A program made the translations under genes and the position numbers. This document shows positions 1-8,758 of a stretch of 64,000 nt of DNA, one piece after another. How positions within the stretch are numbered: position 1 is the first letter of the stretch; each line of letters opens with the position of its first letter. Below the pieces are notes generated by a model. The model had not been told where the DNA came from and did not search any database. It saw only the letters and a program-made list of their open reading frames with translations. The stretch covers positions 248,001 to 312,000 of the forward strand of contig CAVVVP010000009.1 of assembly GCA_963751695.1 (NCBI GenBank), written 5' to 3'. The DNA comes from SZUA-22 sp963751695. GTDB taxonomy: Bacteria > Bacteroidota > Ignavibacteria > Ignavibacteriales > Melioribacteraceae.

Positions 1-1142
1 CTGTTCAACTTAGTCCTGGTAAAAATACAATAGGTTTTTACGTTTTGGGTGCCACAGAGGTAGAGTGGGAATATCTTGATTTTAAGTGGGTTGACTGTTA
101 TTACACGAAACTTTCAATTGAACCCAATCCCCCTATTGGTAAACCAAATGAAGAATGCAAGTTTACTGCTTTTTCAAATGGAACTGCACTGAAAGGAAAC
201 TCAAAATACGTTTGGATCTTCGGTGATAATACGGATAATGTAACTATTTTAAACGATAGCACGGTTACGCACGTTTTTAAGGAAGCAGGAACATACGAGG
301 TTGAAGCTAGATATATTGAAAATAGCACTAATATATGGCTTAATTTAGAAACTATTAGTTATGACGTAGAAGAAGACATTCCGACAATTTCAGACATAGC
401 TCCCAATATAGCTAAAGTAGGTGAGGTTGTACACATTAATGGAAGGAACTTCGGTACATCACAAAATAACAGCGAAGTTTGGTTCTCAGCAGCAAAAGCT
501 TTGGCATCAGATATTGTTTCTTGGGGTGATACTCAGATAGATGTTAAAGTTCCTGAAGGTGCAGTAACTGGAGACGTACATATTGTTGTTGATGGTGAAG
601 AGAGTAATTATGTTAGTTTTACGGTAGAAGAAGAAAGCGATCCTAATGACGGTTATTGGGTTCTGTATGACACGAAGGAAATTAACGGATGCTCTTGGTA
701 TGAATCTGAATGTTGGCCTTTAGAAGACTGTTCTGGAAGTGCCGGAAATTATTCAATAACCATAGGGTCGAGTACATGCAGTAATACATCTGGTTGGTCA
801 GGTTCCGGGAGTTATACATTACCACCTTCGCAATTCATACCTGGTGATACCTTAACTTTTGAGACAACTGCAAGCGGTTCGGGATATACAAGAGTAGATA
901 TTTGTTATTATGCTGATATAGAAAATATGTCTTTTGATGAGTATGGATACAATACAGGGGATTCGCCTAGTCGGTGTGATAAAATAGTTAGTTGCTGGGA
1001 GAATTCATCTCCCGCTATAGGAAAATATAAAATATCTGAGTATCCTGACAAAGATGGAGCCCTTTTAGTAGAAGGTAGTGGATCCATAGGAACTCGTGAT
1101 ACTTCGAGGCGTTATTTCTTTTTATATAAATGGCAGGAATAA
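1..1142 (+). CDS. Exported PKD/TIG-domain protein, 5' partial
   Basis: The reading frame is open back to the left edge of the window and reads sensibly there (VQLSPGKNTIGFYVLGATEVEW), so the gene begins outside and the TTG at 45 is not its start. Visible parts are a PKD-like domain at about 150-350 nt (YVWIFGD, HVFKEAGTYEV), one TIG/IPT domain (about 380-630, with KVGEVVHINGRNFG and KVPEGAVTGDV), and a C-terminal segment rich in Cys, Ser and Gly that I do not recognise. PKD and TIG are beta-sandwich modules common in extracellular proteins; no catalytic motif is visible. The TIG domain is nearly the same as one in the next gene. Export is inferred from the domains because the N-terminus is missing. 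Confidence 0.8.
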   Translation, partial: VQLSPGKNTIGFYVLGATEVEWEYLDFKWVDCYYTKLSIEPNPPIGKPNEECKFTAFSNGTALKGNSKYVWIFGDNTDNVTILNDSTVTHVFKEAGTYEVEARYIENSTNIWLNLETISYDVEEDIPTISDIAPNIAKVGEVVHINGRNFGTSQNNSEVWFSAAKALASDIVSWGDTQIDVKVPEGAVTGDVHIVVDGEESNYVSFTVEEESDPNDGYWVLYDTKEINGCSWYESECWPLEDCSGSAGNYSITIGSSTCSNTSGWSGSGSYTLPPSQFIPGDTLTFETTASGSGYTRVDICYYADIENMSFDEYGYNTGDSPSRCDKIVSCWENSSPAIGKYKISEYPDKDGALLVEGSGSIGTRDTSRRYFFLYKWQE

Positions 1143-1193
1143 AAGTTAAACTGTAATAATTAATAATTTTCGCAATTATTTTTAAGCGATCAA

Positions 1194-1216
1194 AACCCTC
1201 ACAAATAGTGAGGGTT
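1194..1216 (+). terminator. Stem-loop terminator after the PKD/TIG gene
   Basis: A perfect 9-bp stem (AACCCTCAC / GTGAGGGTT) closes a 5-nt AAATA loop about 50 nt after the stop codon and is followed by an A/T-rich run. The T-tract is not pure, so strength is uncertain. Confidence 0.6.
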
Positions 1217-1362
1217 AAATTTAATTAATTACATTATTTAAACTTATTTAGCCATCAAAACAGAAATTGCAGAAAAAATAACAATATCATCAACGCTGCA
1301 ACCTCGGCTTAAATCGAATAGTGTTTTTTACATATCATTTGAACAAAATTCGCTTTAAATAT

Positions 1363-1377
1363 TGGCACTATGATTGC
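1363..1377 (+). promoter_or_regulatory. Candidate sigma-54 (-24/-12) promoter
   Basis: TGGCAC, five bases, TTGC matches the sigma-54 consensus with the exact GG-to-GC spacing. It lies in the 351-nt gap between the first two genes, in the direction of the metallopeptidase-like lipoprotein at 1494, and would give a leader of roughly 100 nt. The rest of the gap (1217-1493) holds no convincing ORF. No enhancer-binding regulator is encoded nearby. Confidence 0.55.
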
Positions 1378-1493
1378 GGCTAAATAAACTTTACGATTGA
1401 CATAACATAGAATTACAAACTTTTTTTATATAAAATCATAATTATTGCCGCTTAAAAAAGGCGGAGAAAAACTTAATTCCATAGGGGACCGTT

Positions 1494-4235
1494 ATGTCAA
1501 ATAAAACCACTCTATTAGTCAGATTCTTTTTACTGAACACATTATATTTATTACTCTCAACATTTCTATTCCAAACCTGTTCAGATGATAATCCGGTAAC
1601 ACCCCCTGAAGCAAATCTTAATTCTTCACAGCTTGATACAGTAATAAATGTCGACAACTCGTCAGCAGTGATATCCTATAAGGATGATATAAATTTGATT
1701 ATACCTCAAGGAGCTGTGACAGGCGATACAAAATTAGTAATTTCACGACTATCAGACAGTTCGATTCCCACTGACTCCGAAATGGAATTCCCAAATGCTT
1801 ATGAAATCACACTGGGCGATCAGCACATTTTTGATAAGCCATTAGAAATAACTCTCAAATATGATCCCGAAAAATTAGTAGAGGGTATATTTAAGTATAA
1901 AATTGGTGCAGCATATTACGATGAAACTTTAGAAAAATGGGCCCTATTTAAAAGTGTTTCAGTTGATACACTCCAGAATACAGTATCATTTAGTACAATT
2001 CATCTAACAAAATTATCATGGTATCATTTTAAGTATGCTTATGGTTACACTGACTACATCACAAGCCCACATTTTACTATTTATTGGGTCGATGGTAAGG
2101 TTGTACCAGATGCCGATTACAAATCCTCTTTGACAAATCATAAAGGTACTTCTCCCCATTATATACAAGATATTCTATATTATCTTGAAGAATCATGGAC
2201 CGCATATAAAAATAATGGTTTGCAAGTTCCTGAAGATACGACCGATAAAGTAGAGGTCCGAGTATTGGAATTGCCAAAAGGGGAAGATGGCAACACTAGC
2301 TTTTTCGGGTTTGTTAGACTAAACCAAAATATTGAGGCGAGCAATGAAATGTCACAAGAAGAAGTAGTAAAAGTGACATGTGCTCATGAATTTTTACACT
2401 ACGTTCAAGATTATTACTTTATGCAGTTTGGAGCAGGGAACTTTACAAAATGGTGGTTGGAAGCTACCGCCGTTCAAGCCGATAGAATCGTCTGGCCTAA
2501 TAAATCAAAATTTGAGGCAATAAGTTATGCTGATGGTCAAATAGATGGACAACTTGAACGATCGTGGGATGATTGTAATAGTGACCCCAATTATTATATT
2601 GCCGGAGGATTTCTAACATATTTAACTTCCTATCGTGTCGGTCCCAAATTAAGCATTCCCAAAATTATTATTGAAACAGGGAAAGCTACTAAAATTAGTT
2701 ATTTCAGAACTATCTTAAATGATTATTTAAAAAATAATCTTTCTTCTTATGGAATTGGCCATGAGCATAGGGACTATATTAAATGGGCTTATGAACATAA
2801 AGGTCCGATTAATATTAAGTATTTACCTCCTCTTAGTTCCACAAATGCAAAGTATGTTGTTCCAGTAAGATTAACGGAAGATAATGCTTCTTGGAATGAA
2901 ACAGTTACAGTATCGTATTTAGCGGCAAAAATGGTTAAAATTATTTCCCCAACTTCTACAGGGGCTTCTTCTTTTGAAATTGTACTTAATAGTAGTGATA
3001 CGCAACTTGAACATTATGTTTACATATCGAATAAAGATCAAACAACATATAAAAAATATCTTGTTAAAAATGATACGTTAAAGATTGATTTGGAGAGCAA
3101 GAATCAATGGATTGATATACTAAGTTGCAATATATTCAAAGACGACAATGGAAGTTTTGATCTAAGTGTTGAACTTGTTCAAGGACCAAAAATTACAAGC
3201 ATCACACCTTCTTCAGCTAAAGTTGGGGAAGTTGTAGAAATTAGTGGGAGTAATTTTGGAACAACCCAAAGTACCAGTGAAGTTTGGTTCGGAGAAGTTA
3301 AAGCACTTGCTTCAGATATTGTTTCTTGGTTAGATACTCAAATCGAGGTAAAAGTACCTGAAGGTGCTCTCTCTGGAGATGTTCATGTATCTGTGGATAA
3401 AGTTACCAGCAATAAGATTTTCTTTGCTGTAGAGGGTGCACCTGTAATTACTGAAATTTATGACGATAGCTACTATAATAATCATGATGGGTATCACAAA
3501 TTCACAATTCCCGGGAAATATGCCGTCATAAAAGGTGAAAATTTTGGAAGCACTTCTACCATTAAAAAAGTGCTTGTTAATAACATTGAAGCTGAATTTC
3601 AGAATTGGCGAGATACTTCTGTATCAGTAAAATTGCCACTACAGCCAACAGGGAATATTTCTATTAAGATTGTTTCTTCAAATGGTGAAAGTAATGAACT
3701 TCCATATTTTAACGGGCTGCCCGTCAGCTATTTAAATACTGCAGAACCAATATTTTTATCTTCGGCATTTTATGTTAATTACTATAATGAGAAAGCAGAA
3801 GCTAATTATGGTAGAGCACTAAGCCTTACACCACCCGATTTTAGCAGGAACGAATATACCTGGAGTAACAATATGCTATCGGTTAGCATCAATAATGTGG
3901 AGAACGTTACCGGTTTAGCGAAGTACACATTTGCGGAAGATGGAATGAGTATTGAAAAAGTAGAGTTTGATTATTCGAAAAGTAATGTGCACCCAAGTGA
4001 AATTGTTCATTATGTTGGTAATGATTATCCTCTGTATGAAAATTATGATTTATATTCTCAGGAAAAAATGATTTATTCATACAGATCATGTGGTGAAGAT
4101 TTAGAAACAAGTACTTCTAGTATCACAGGTTCGTTAAACTATGTTGATGATCTAAGAGCAGATTTTGAGGGACTTGATTATTCTATGGGTTGTTCATGGA
4201 ATAGTATTTATCTTAGATTAACTTTTACTAATTGA
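1494..4235 (+). CDS. Lipoprotein with gluzincin-like metallopeptidase and two TIG domains
   Basis: The N-terminus has a hydrophobic signal followed by a Cys (LFQTC) and a Ser/Asp/Pro-rich tether, suggesting a lipoprotein. Residues about 50-160 resemble a ZU5-type beta domain (LIIPQGAVTGDTKLVIS). In the middle, HEFLHYVQ is an HExxH zinc motif, and WWLEATA about 20 residues later supplies the Glu expected as third ligand in gluzincins. Two TIG-like domains follow (about 570-650 and 655-750), the first nearly identical to that of the upstream gene, then an unrecognised C-terminal domain. I infer a surface or periplasmic protease-like protein; the substrate is unknown. It starts at an ATG behind AGGGGACC and a candidate sigma-54 promoter. 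Confidence 0.8.
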   Translation: MSNKTTLLVRFFLLNTLYLLLSTFLFQTCSDDNPVTPPEANLNSSQLDTVINVDNSSAVISYKDDINLIIPQGAVTGDTKLVISRLSDSSIPTDSEMEFPNAYEITLGDQHIFDKPLEITLKYDPEKLVEGIFKYKIGAAYYDETLEKWALFKSVSVDTLQNTVSFSTIHLTKLSWYHFKYAYGYTDYITSPHFTIYWVDGKVVPDADYKSSLTNHKGTSPHYIQDILYYLEESWTAYKNNGLQVPEDTTDKVEVRVLELPKGEDGNTSFFGFVRLNQNIEASNEMSQEEVVKVTCAHEFLHYVQDYYFMQFGAGNFTKWWLEATAVQADRIVWPNKSKFEAISYADGQIDGQLERSWDDCNSDPNYYIAGGFLTYLTSYRVGPKLSIPKIIIETGKATKISYFRTILNDYLKNNLSSYGIGHEHRDYIKWAYEHKGPINIKYLPPLSSTNAKYVVPVRLTEDNASWNETVTVSYLAAKMVKIISPTSTGASSFEIVLNSSDTQLEHYVYISNKDQTTYKKYLVKNDTLKIDLESKNQWIDILSCNIFKDDNGSFDLSVELVQGPKITSITPSSAKVGEVVEISGSNFGTTQSTSEVWFGEVKALASDIVSWLDTQIEVKVPEGALSGDVHVSVDKVTSNKIFFAVEGAPVITEIYDDSYYNNHDGYHKFTIPGKYAVIKGENFGSTSTIKKVLVNNIEAEFQNWRDTSVSVKLPLQPTGNISIKIVSSNGESNELPYFNGLPVSYLNTAEPIFLSSAFYVNYYNEKAEANYGRALSLTPPDFSRNEYTWSNNMLSVSINNVENVTGLAKYTFAEDGMSIEKVEFDYSKSNVHPSEIVHYVGNDYPLYENYDLYSQEKMIYSYRSCGEDLETSTSSITGSLNYVDDLRADFEGLDYSMGCSWNSIYLRLTFTN

Positions 4236-4262
4236 AGAAATAATTATTTGGAAGAAATAAGA

Positions 4263-4293
4263 AAGTAGAGATTCGGTTTTTGAATCTCTACTT
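4263..4293. terminator. Bidirectional stem-loop between convergent genes
   Basis: A perfect 12-bp stem (AAGTAGAGATTC / GAATCTCTACTT) with a T-rich 7-nt loop lies between the stop of the lipoprotein gene and the stop of tpiA on the opposite strand, so it can serve both. Confidence 0.7.
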
Positions 4294-4305
4294 ATTTAAA
4301 TTTGT

Positions 4306-5058
4306 TTAGTTTGGATCAATAATTCCGGCAAATGAATCTGCTTTAAGACAAGCACCGCCAACGAGAGCACCATCAATATCGGGTTGACCAAGTAATTCTT
4401 TAGCATTATCCGGTTTTACACTGCCGCCATATTGAATTACTACATTCTCTGCAAAATCTGCTGAATACATTTCTGCTAGTAATCCACGAATAAATGCATG
4501 CACTTCCTGTGCTTGTTCTGGACTAGCAGTTTTGCCAGTTCCAATTGCCCAAATAGGTTCGTAAGCAACTATTAATTCAGAAAGATCAGCTTCTGAAATC
4601 CCGCTCAATCCACCACGAACTTGAGTTTCAATAACTTTTTTCATCTCTCCACTTTCTCTCTCTTCAAGAGTTTCACCGATGCAGAAAATTGGAATCAATT
4701 TATGTCCAATAGCTTTTTTGATCTTTTTGTTTATCAATTCATCAGTTTCGTTAAAAATTGTTCTTCGCTCTGAATGACCAAGAATTACATACTGACATCC
4801 AACACTTTTTACCATTGTAGCTGAAATTGCACCTGTAAAAGCACCACTCTCTTCTGCACACATATTCTGTGCACCAAGACCAATTGCTGTATCTTTTAGC
4901 AAAGCACTAACAGTTTCAAGCGATGTAAAGGGAGGACAAACGATGACTTTCACATTATCATTATCTGTAACTTGATTTTTAATTTCACTCACTAAACTAA
5001 CTGACTCATTCAAGTCTTTGTTCATTTTCCAGTTTCCGGCTACAACAGTCTTTCTCAT
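4306..5058 (-). CDS. tpiA: Triosephosphate isomerase
   Basis: This enzyme interconverts dihydroxyacetone phosphate and glyceraldehyde 3-phosphate in glycolysis and gluconeogenesis, in the cytoplasm. The sequence shows the N-terminal catalytic Lys (GNWKMN), the catalytic His (VILGHSERR), the catalytic Glu (AYEPIWAIGTG) and the C-terminal phosphate-binding loops (YGGSVKPDN, GALVGGA). Length, about 250 residues, is normal. A TTG four codons upstream would overlap the GAGGAG ribosome site, so the ATG at 5058 (MRKTVVAGNWKMN) is the better start. It follows the Fe-S genes on the same strand at a short distance and may share their transcript. Confidence 0.96.
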   Translation of the reverse strand: MRKTVVAGNWKMNKDLNESVSLVSEIKNQVTDNDNVKVIVCPPFTSLETVSALLKDTAIGLGAQNMCAEESGAFTGAISATMVKSVGCQYVILGHSERRTIFNETDELINKKIKKAIGHKLIPIFCIGETLEERESGEMKKVIETQVRGGLSGISEADLSELIVAYEPIWAIGTGKTASPEQAQEVHAFIRGLLAEMYSADFAENVVIQYGGSVKPDNAKELLGQPDIDGALVGGACLKADSFAGIIDPN

Positions 5059-5102
5059 TTTACTCCTCAAATAGATTACATTTTTAATAAATTTATTTCG
5101 TG

Positions 5103-5336
5103 TTATACAGCTTCTACTCGTTTTATTTCTGGTACATCACGCATTAGTGCTCTCTCAATTCCAGCACGTAACGTCATTTGCGACATCGGGCATCCAATAC
5201 AAGCTCCGGTTAAGCGAACCTCAACAATTCCATCTTCTTTCACTTCAACAAGTTCAACATCCCCGCCATCAGCTTTTAAGTAAGGGCGAACGGTTTCCAA
5301 TGCATCGAGAACTCTTTCTCTTAATTGTTCAGACAT
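5103..5336 (-). CDS. NifU-type Fe-S scaffold/carrier protein (Nfu domain only)
   Basis: This 77-residue protein consists only of the NifU C-terminal (Nfu) domain. It has the characteristic ADGGDVELVEV segment and the CxxC pair (ACIGCPMSQ) that binds a transferable Fe-S cluster. Nfu proteins receive clusters from scaffold complexes and hand them to client enzymes. It lies 14 nt downstream of the mrp gene on the same strand; Mrp is itself an Fe-S carrier ATPase, so the two probably act together in cluster delivery. The Nfu assignment is firm, but the exact subfamily cannot be set from this sequence alone. Confidence 0.92.
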   Translation of the reverse strand: MSEQLRERVLDALETVRPYLKADGGDVELVEVKEDGIVEVRLTGACIGCPMSQMTLRAGIERALMRDVPEIKRVEAV

Positions 5337-5350
5337 TTTATTTCCAATGA

Positions 5351-6442
5351 TTATAGTTGAATTTCAACTTCTTTAGTCAAATCTTTAGAATTATTAATAC
5401 TGATCTGTGCAGCTAAATTTCTCGCAACATCCCTAATTATTTTTGTGTTTTCTGAATCTGGTAATGCGTGCACAATTGGTCTTCCGTTATCGCCACCTTC
5501 TCTAATTCTAGGATCGATAGGAATATTTCCTAGCAGATTTGTTTTTAGTTCAACTGAAAGTTTTTCTCCGCCGCCGCTTCCAAATATATCGTATCGTTTT
5601 CCAGTATCTGGTGCAATGAAATAACTCATATTTTCAATAATTCCAAATACCGGAACGTTGACCCGCTCGAACATTTTCAATCCCTTCATTGCATCTATCA
5701 ACGAAACTTCTTGTGGCGTTGTAACTATAACAGCACCAGTAAGAGGAATTGTCTGCACCAGTGTTAATTGAATATCGCCGGTTCCTGGAGGAAGATCGTA
5801 AATTAAATAATCGAGTTCGCCCCAAGCAACATCAGTCATAAACTGCTTCAATGCACCGCTTGCCATAGGTCCGCGCCAGATTACCGGATTATCATCATCT
5901 ATCATAAATCCAATTGACATCAGTTTAATTCCATAACTTTCAAGCGGAGCTAATTTTTTAGTTTCTGGATCTTGAAATAATCCGGTTTTCTTAACACCCA
6001 GCATCAACGGAATACTTGGACCATAAATATCGGCATCAATTATCCCAACTTTTGCTCCATCATTTGCCAAAGCTAAAGCCAAATTAACCGCAACAGTGCT
6101 TTTGCCAACTCCGCCTTTACCGCTGGCTACAGCAATTGTGTTCTTAACTCCCGGCAATATCGCTTCTTTCGACTGATTTTTATGTGCACTTACATTTGCA
6201 GTCATGTCAATTTCAATTTCGGTTGCTTGAGGAACACGACTTTTTATTGCAGAGATACAGTCACTTTTTATTTTATCCTTTAATGGGCAAGCCGGAGTTG
6301 TAAGAATTACCTGCGCAAAGACTTTTGTACCATCAATTTTTATATCGCCCACCATGTTTAGAGTAACCAGATCTTTGTGAAGATCAGGATCCATAACATT
6401 GCTGAGAGCTTTTATTACATCTTCTTTTACTATTTGAGACAT
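5351..6442 (-). CDS. mrp: Mrp/ApbC/NBP35-family iron-sulfur carrier P-loop ATPase
   Basis: Residues 1 to about 90 form a MIP18/DUF59 domain, with the conserved TTPACPLKD segment. The rest is a deviant-Walker P-loop ATPase: GKGGVGKST at about residue 109, Switch I-like DADIYGPSIP, and DLPPGTGD. Mrp proteins bind and transfer [4Fe-4S] clusters in the cytoplasm. The usual CxxC near the C-terminus of ApbC-type proteins is not obvious here (the region reads IIENMSYFIAPDTGKRYDIFGSGGG), so this may belong to the Mrp branch lacking that pair. It leads a probable operon with the Nfu protein and perhaps tpiA. Confidence 0.93.
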   Translation of the reverse strand: MSQIVKEDVIKALSNVMDPDLHKDLVTLNMVGDIKIDGTKVFAQVILTTPACPLKDKIKSDCISAIKSRVPQATEIEIDMTANVSAHKNQSKEAILPGVKNTIAVASGKGGVGKSTVAVNLALALANDGAKVGIIDADIYGPSIPLMLGVKKTGLFQDPETKKLAPLESYGIKLMSIGFMIDDDNPVIWRGPMASGALKQFMTDVAWGELDYLIYDLPPGTGDIQLTLVQTIPLTGAVIVTTPQEVSLIDAMKGLKMFERVNVPVFGIIENMSYFIAPDTGKRYDIFGSGGGEKLSVELKTNLLGNIPIDPRIREGGDNGRPIVHALPDSENTKIIRDVARNLAAQISINNSKDLTKEVEIQL

Positions 6443-6647
6443 TAATTATCCTTTCTTACAGAATTCGGAAACGAAAATTACTAAATATTACTTTCGGTTG
6501 CTATGTGATTAATTATCACAATAAAAGAATTGGGCAAAAATCATCTTTCTAATAAATTCAAAAGCAGTCAAATTTTGGTACCCAAATTGATACTCTACTT
6601 TTTAATGGGATATTCTAGTATTTTTCATGCAATAGTTTAAAAATAAA

Positions 6648-7925
6648 ATGAAAAAAGAACTACTCTACATACTTTCGGTAATATTGTTTGCAATTATCTC
6701 TTGCGAAACCACAGAACCACCGCCAAGCAATCAGAAGATAACCTTAACTGCACTGGATGCAAGCTCAACAGAAGCTTGGCTAAACCTAAAACAAGATAAC
6801 ATTTCTCTACCGACAACTATAAGATTACTGCAGAATGCAACCATCTTAAGCGAAACTAATGTAAACTCAAATGACACAACTTTGTTTATTGAAAATCTTT
6901 CCCCCAACCAAAGCTTTACCTTCAAGGTAACAAATACAAAATACCAAACCTCCAGTGATGAGGTACAAGTAACAACAATGGATACAACCTCACATAACTT
7001 TACTTGGGAGACTTTTACATTCGGAGGTGGAGGCAGTAGCTATTTTAACGATGTAGCTATAATAAACGAAAACGACATTTGGGCAGTTGGAGAGATACAC
7101 ACAGAAGAAACAGACCAATTTGACAGCAATGGTGTTTGGGTACAGCCATATAATGCAGTTCATTGGGATGGGAAGGAATGGGAATTGAAGAGGATACTAG
7201 TTGAATATCTTGGACAGCCAAATTTTGCTCCATTGAATAGCGTCTTTTCTTTACCGAGTGGAGAGATTATTTTTTCAAGTGGACTTCCATATTTACCGGA
7301 AAACAACGAATGGAAATTGTACCATTTGTGGGATATGGGAGTATTAGATAATGATGATGGAAGTGTAAACGAAATATGGGGGACTTCTATGGAAAATTTA
7401 TATTTTGCTGGGAATAAGGGGACTATAGTTCATTATAATGGAAGCTCCTGGACAAAGATAGAAAGTGGGACAGATAAGAGAATATCAGACGTCTGTGGAA
7501 TAATTAATACAAAAACTCAACTAGAAGAAGTCTACGTAACAATAGCTGGCTCAGAAAGAACAATTTCTAGAATAACTTCGAACAATACACTAGAAGATGT
7601 TGATTGGCCATTTACATATGGCATTGAAGCAATATGGGGTAAAAATGAAAAGTTATTTTATGCTGTAGGAGAAGGTATATTCAGAAGTAATAATAGTAGT
7701 TGGGAATTAGAAGAAAGGATGCTGGCAATGGATATAGACGGTGAGGATTATAATTCAATAGTGGTAGTAGGTTTGGGAGGGAAGCTGAGTTATTTTAATG
7801 GTTCAGCTTGGTACCTATATACCCCGATGGGAAATACAAACTTAAGTGCCGTTTCAATAGGAAATAATACTATTGCCATAACAGCTACTTATAGCAATAA
7901 AATCATTATTGGTCATAGAAACTAG
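6648..7925 (+). CDS. Beta-propeller lipoprotein of unknown function
   Basis: A typical lipoprotein signal (hydrophobic core ending IISC, then ETTEPPPSN) is followed by a fibronectin-III-like segment (about 25-115). The remainder contains repeated propeller-style motifs such as NDIWAVGEI, ENLYFAGNKGTIVHYNGSSWT, EKLFYAVGEGIFRSNNSSWE and VVVGLGGKLSYFNGSAW. These resemble blades in which a Trp follows a Gly-turn. I infer a surface or periplasmic binding protein anchored to a membrane. No enzyme motif is seen. It is a single gene, divergent from mrp, and its direct neighbours do not suggest a role. Confidence 0.75.
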   Translation: MKKELLYILSVILFAIISCETTEPPPSNQKITLTALDASSTEAWLNLKQDNISLPTTIRLLQNATILSETNVNSNDTTLFIENLSPNQSFTFKVTNTKYQTSSDEVQVTTMDTTSHNFTWETFTFGGGGSSYFNDVAIINENDIWAVGEIHTEETDQFDSNGVWVQPYNAVHWDGKEWELKRILVEYLGQPNFAPLNSVFSLPSGEIIFSSGLPYLPENNEWKLYHLWDMGVLDNDDGSVNEIWGTSMENLYFAGNKGTIVHYNGSSWTKIESGTDKRISDVCGIINTKTQLEEVYVTIAGSERTISRITSNNTLEDVDWPFTYGIEAIWGKNEKLFYAVGEGIFRSNNSSWELEERMLAMDIDGEDYNSIVVVGLGGKLSYFNGSAWYLYTPMGNTNLSAVSIGNNTIAITATYSNKIIIGHRN

Positions 7926-8011
7926 AAAACTCTTCATTCAATCATCAAATCAAAAATTTTTCGAGTCTAATAAAAATCAAATCAATAAATCATTCACCAT
8001 GCTTGATTATT

Positions 8012-8031
8012 AAGTTAAGTATACTTAACTT
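8012..8031. promoter_or_regulatory. Perfect 20-bp palindrome, probable DtxR-family operator
   Basis: AAGTTAAGTA / TACTTAACTT is a perfect inverted repeat 29 nt before the start of the DtxR-family regulator gene. The length and two-fold symmetry fit operators of DtxR/MntR-type dimers. A -10-like TATACT sits at its centre, so binding would block the promoter. This makes iron- or manganese-dependent autorepression of the feo operon likely. Confidence 0.7.
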
Positions 8032-8060
8032 TTAACTAATTAATAAATCAGAATAGAATT

Positions 8061-8729
8061 ATGCCGAGTATTTCAAAAGAAAATTATATTAAAGCTGTTT
8101 ATCAATTATGCCAGAACGATTCTCATACTGTTTCCACTTTAGCATTAGCGCAGAAGTTAAACATTACCAATGCCGCAACAAGTGATATGGCTAAAGGCTT
8201 ATCAAGACAAAACTTTGTAAAGTACGAAAAGTATAAAGGAGTAAGTTTAACCCGGCAAGGTGAAAAGGTGGCAATAGGAATTATCAGGCGGCATCGACTT
8301 TGGGAGTTGTATTTAATGAACTCCTTGGGTTTAGGTTGGGAAGAGGTTCATGTTGAGGCAGAAAATTTGGAACATCAAACAACAGAATTTTTAATCGATA
8401 GGATAGATGATTATTTGGGAAATCCTAAATTTGATCCGCACGGTGAACCGATTCCACAGAAGGATGGCACAATTCCAAGCTTGATCGATCAAATACCGCT
8501 TAGTGATTCTTCTGTTGGTAAAGATTATATTGTAATGCGTGTAAGTGATGAATCCCAAGAGATCATGAATTACTTCACCGATATCGGATTAACGTTGAAC
8601 TCAAAAATAAAAATTAGAAATATTCTGGAATATGATAACTCAGTTGTGATAGAATTGAATAATGAAGTTCATTCATTCAGTGAAAAAGTAAGCACAAAGA
8701 TTTTTATAGCTCCGGTTGGCAGCAAATAA
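8061..8729 (+). CDS. DtxR/MntR-family metal-dependent transcriptional repressor
   Basis: An N-terminal winged helix (about 1-65) is followed by the metal-binding and dimerisation domain with the signature IIRRHRLWELYL, EVHVEAENLEH and GNPKFDPHGEPIP, which supplies the His, Glu and Asp metal ligands of this family. A C-terminal FeoA/SH3-like domain (about 150-222) completes the standard three-domain form. It is cytoplasmic and probably represses its own operon through the palindrome just upstream when Fe(II) or Mn(II) is abundant. It is the first gene of the feo locus; 29 nt separate it from the next. Which metal it senses cannot be read from the sequence. Confidence 0.92.
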   Translation: MPSISKENYIKAVYQLCQNDSHTVSTLALAQKLNITNAATSDMAKGLSRQNFVKYEKYKGVSLTRQGEKVAIGIIRRHRLWELYLMNSLGLGWEEVHVEAENLEHQTTEFLIDRIDDYLGNPKFDPHGEPIPQKDGTIPSLIDQIPLSDSSVGKDYIVMRVSDESQEIMNYFTDIGLTLNSKIKIRNILEYDNSVVIELNNEVHSFSEKVSTKIFIAPVGSK

Positions 8730-8758
8730 TATTTTGTAATAATTAGGAAACTAATAAA

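Noticed and set aside
1428..1470. Small hairpin (CCGC/GCGG) in the leader of the gene at 1494
   Set aside because: The stem is only about six base pairs with weak pairs, is not followed by a T-run and matches no riboswitch I know.
5059..5070. TTG start giving tpiA four extra residues
   Set aside because: The TTG overlaps the GAGGAG ribosome site, and the ATG at 5058 gives the family's normal N-terminus.
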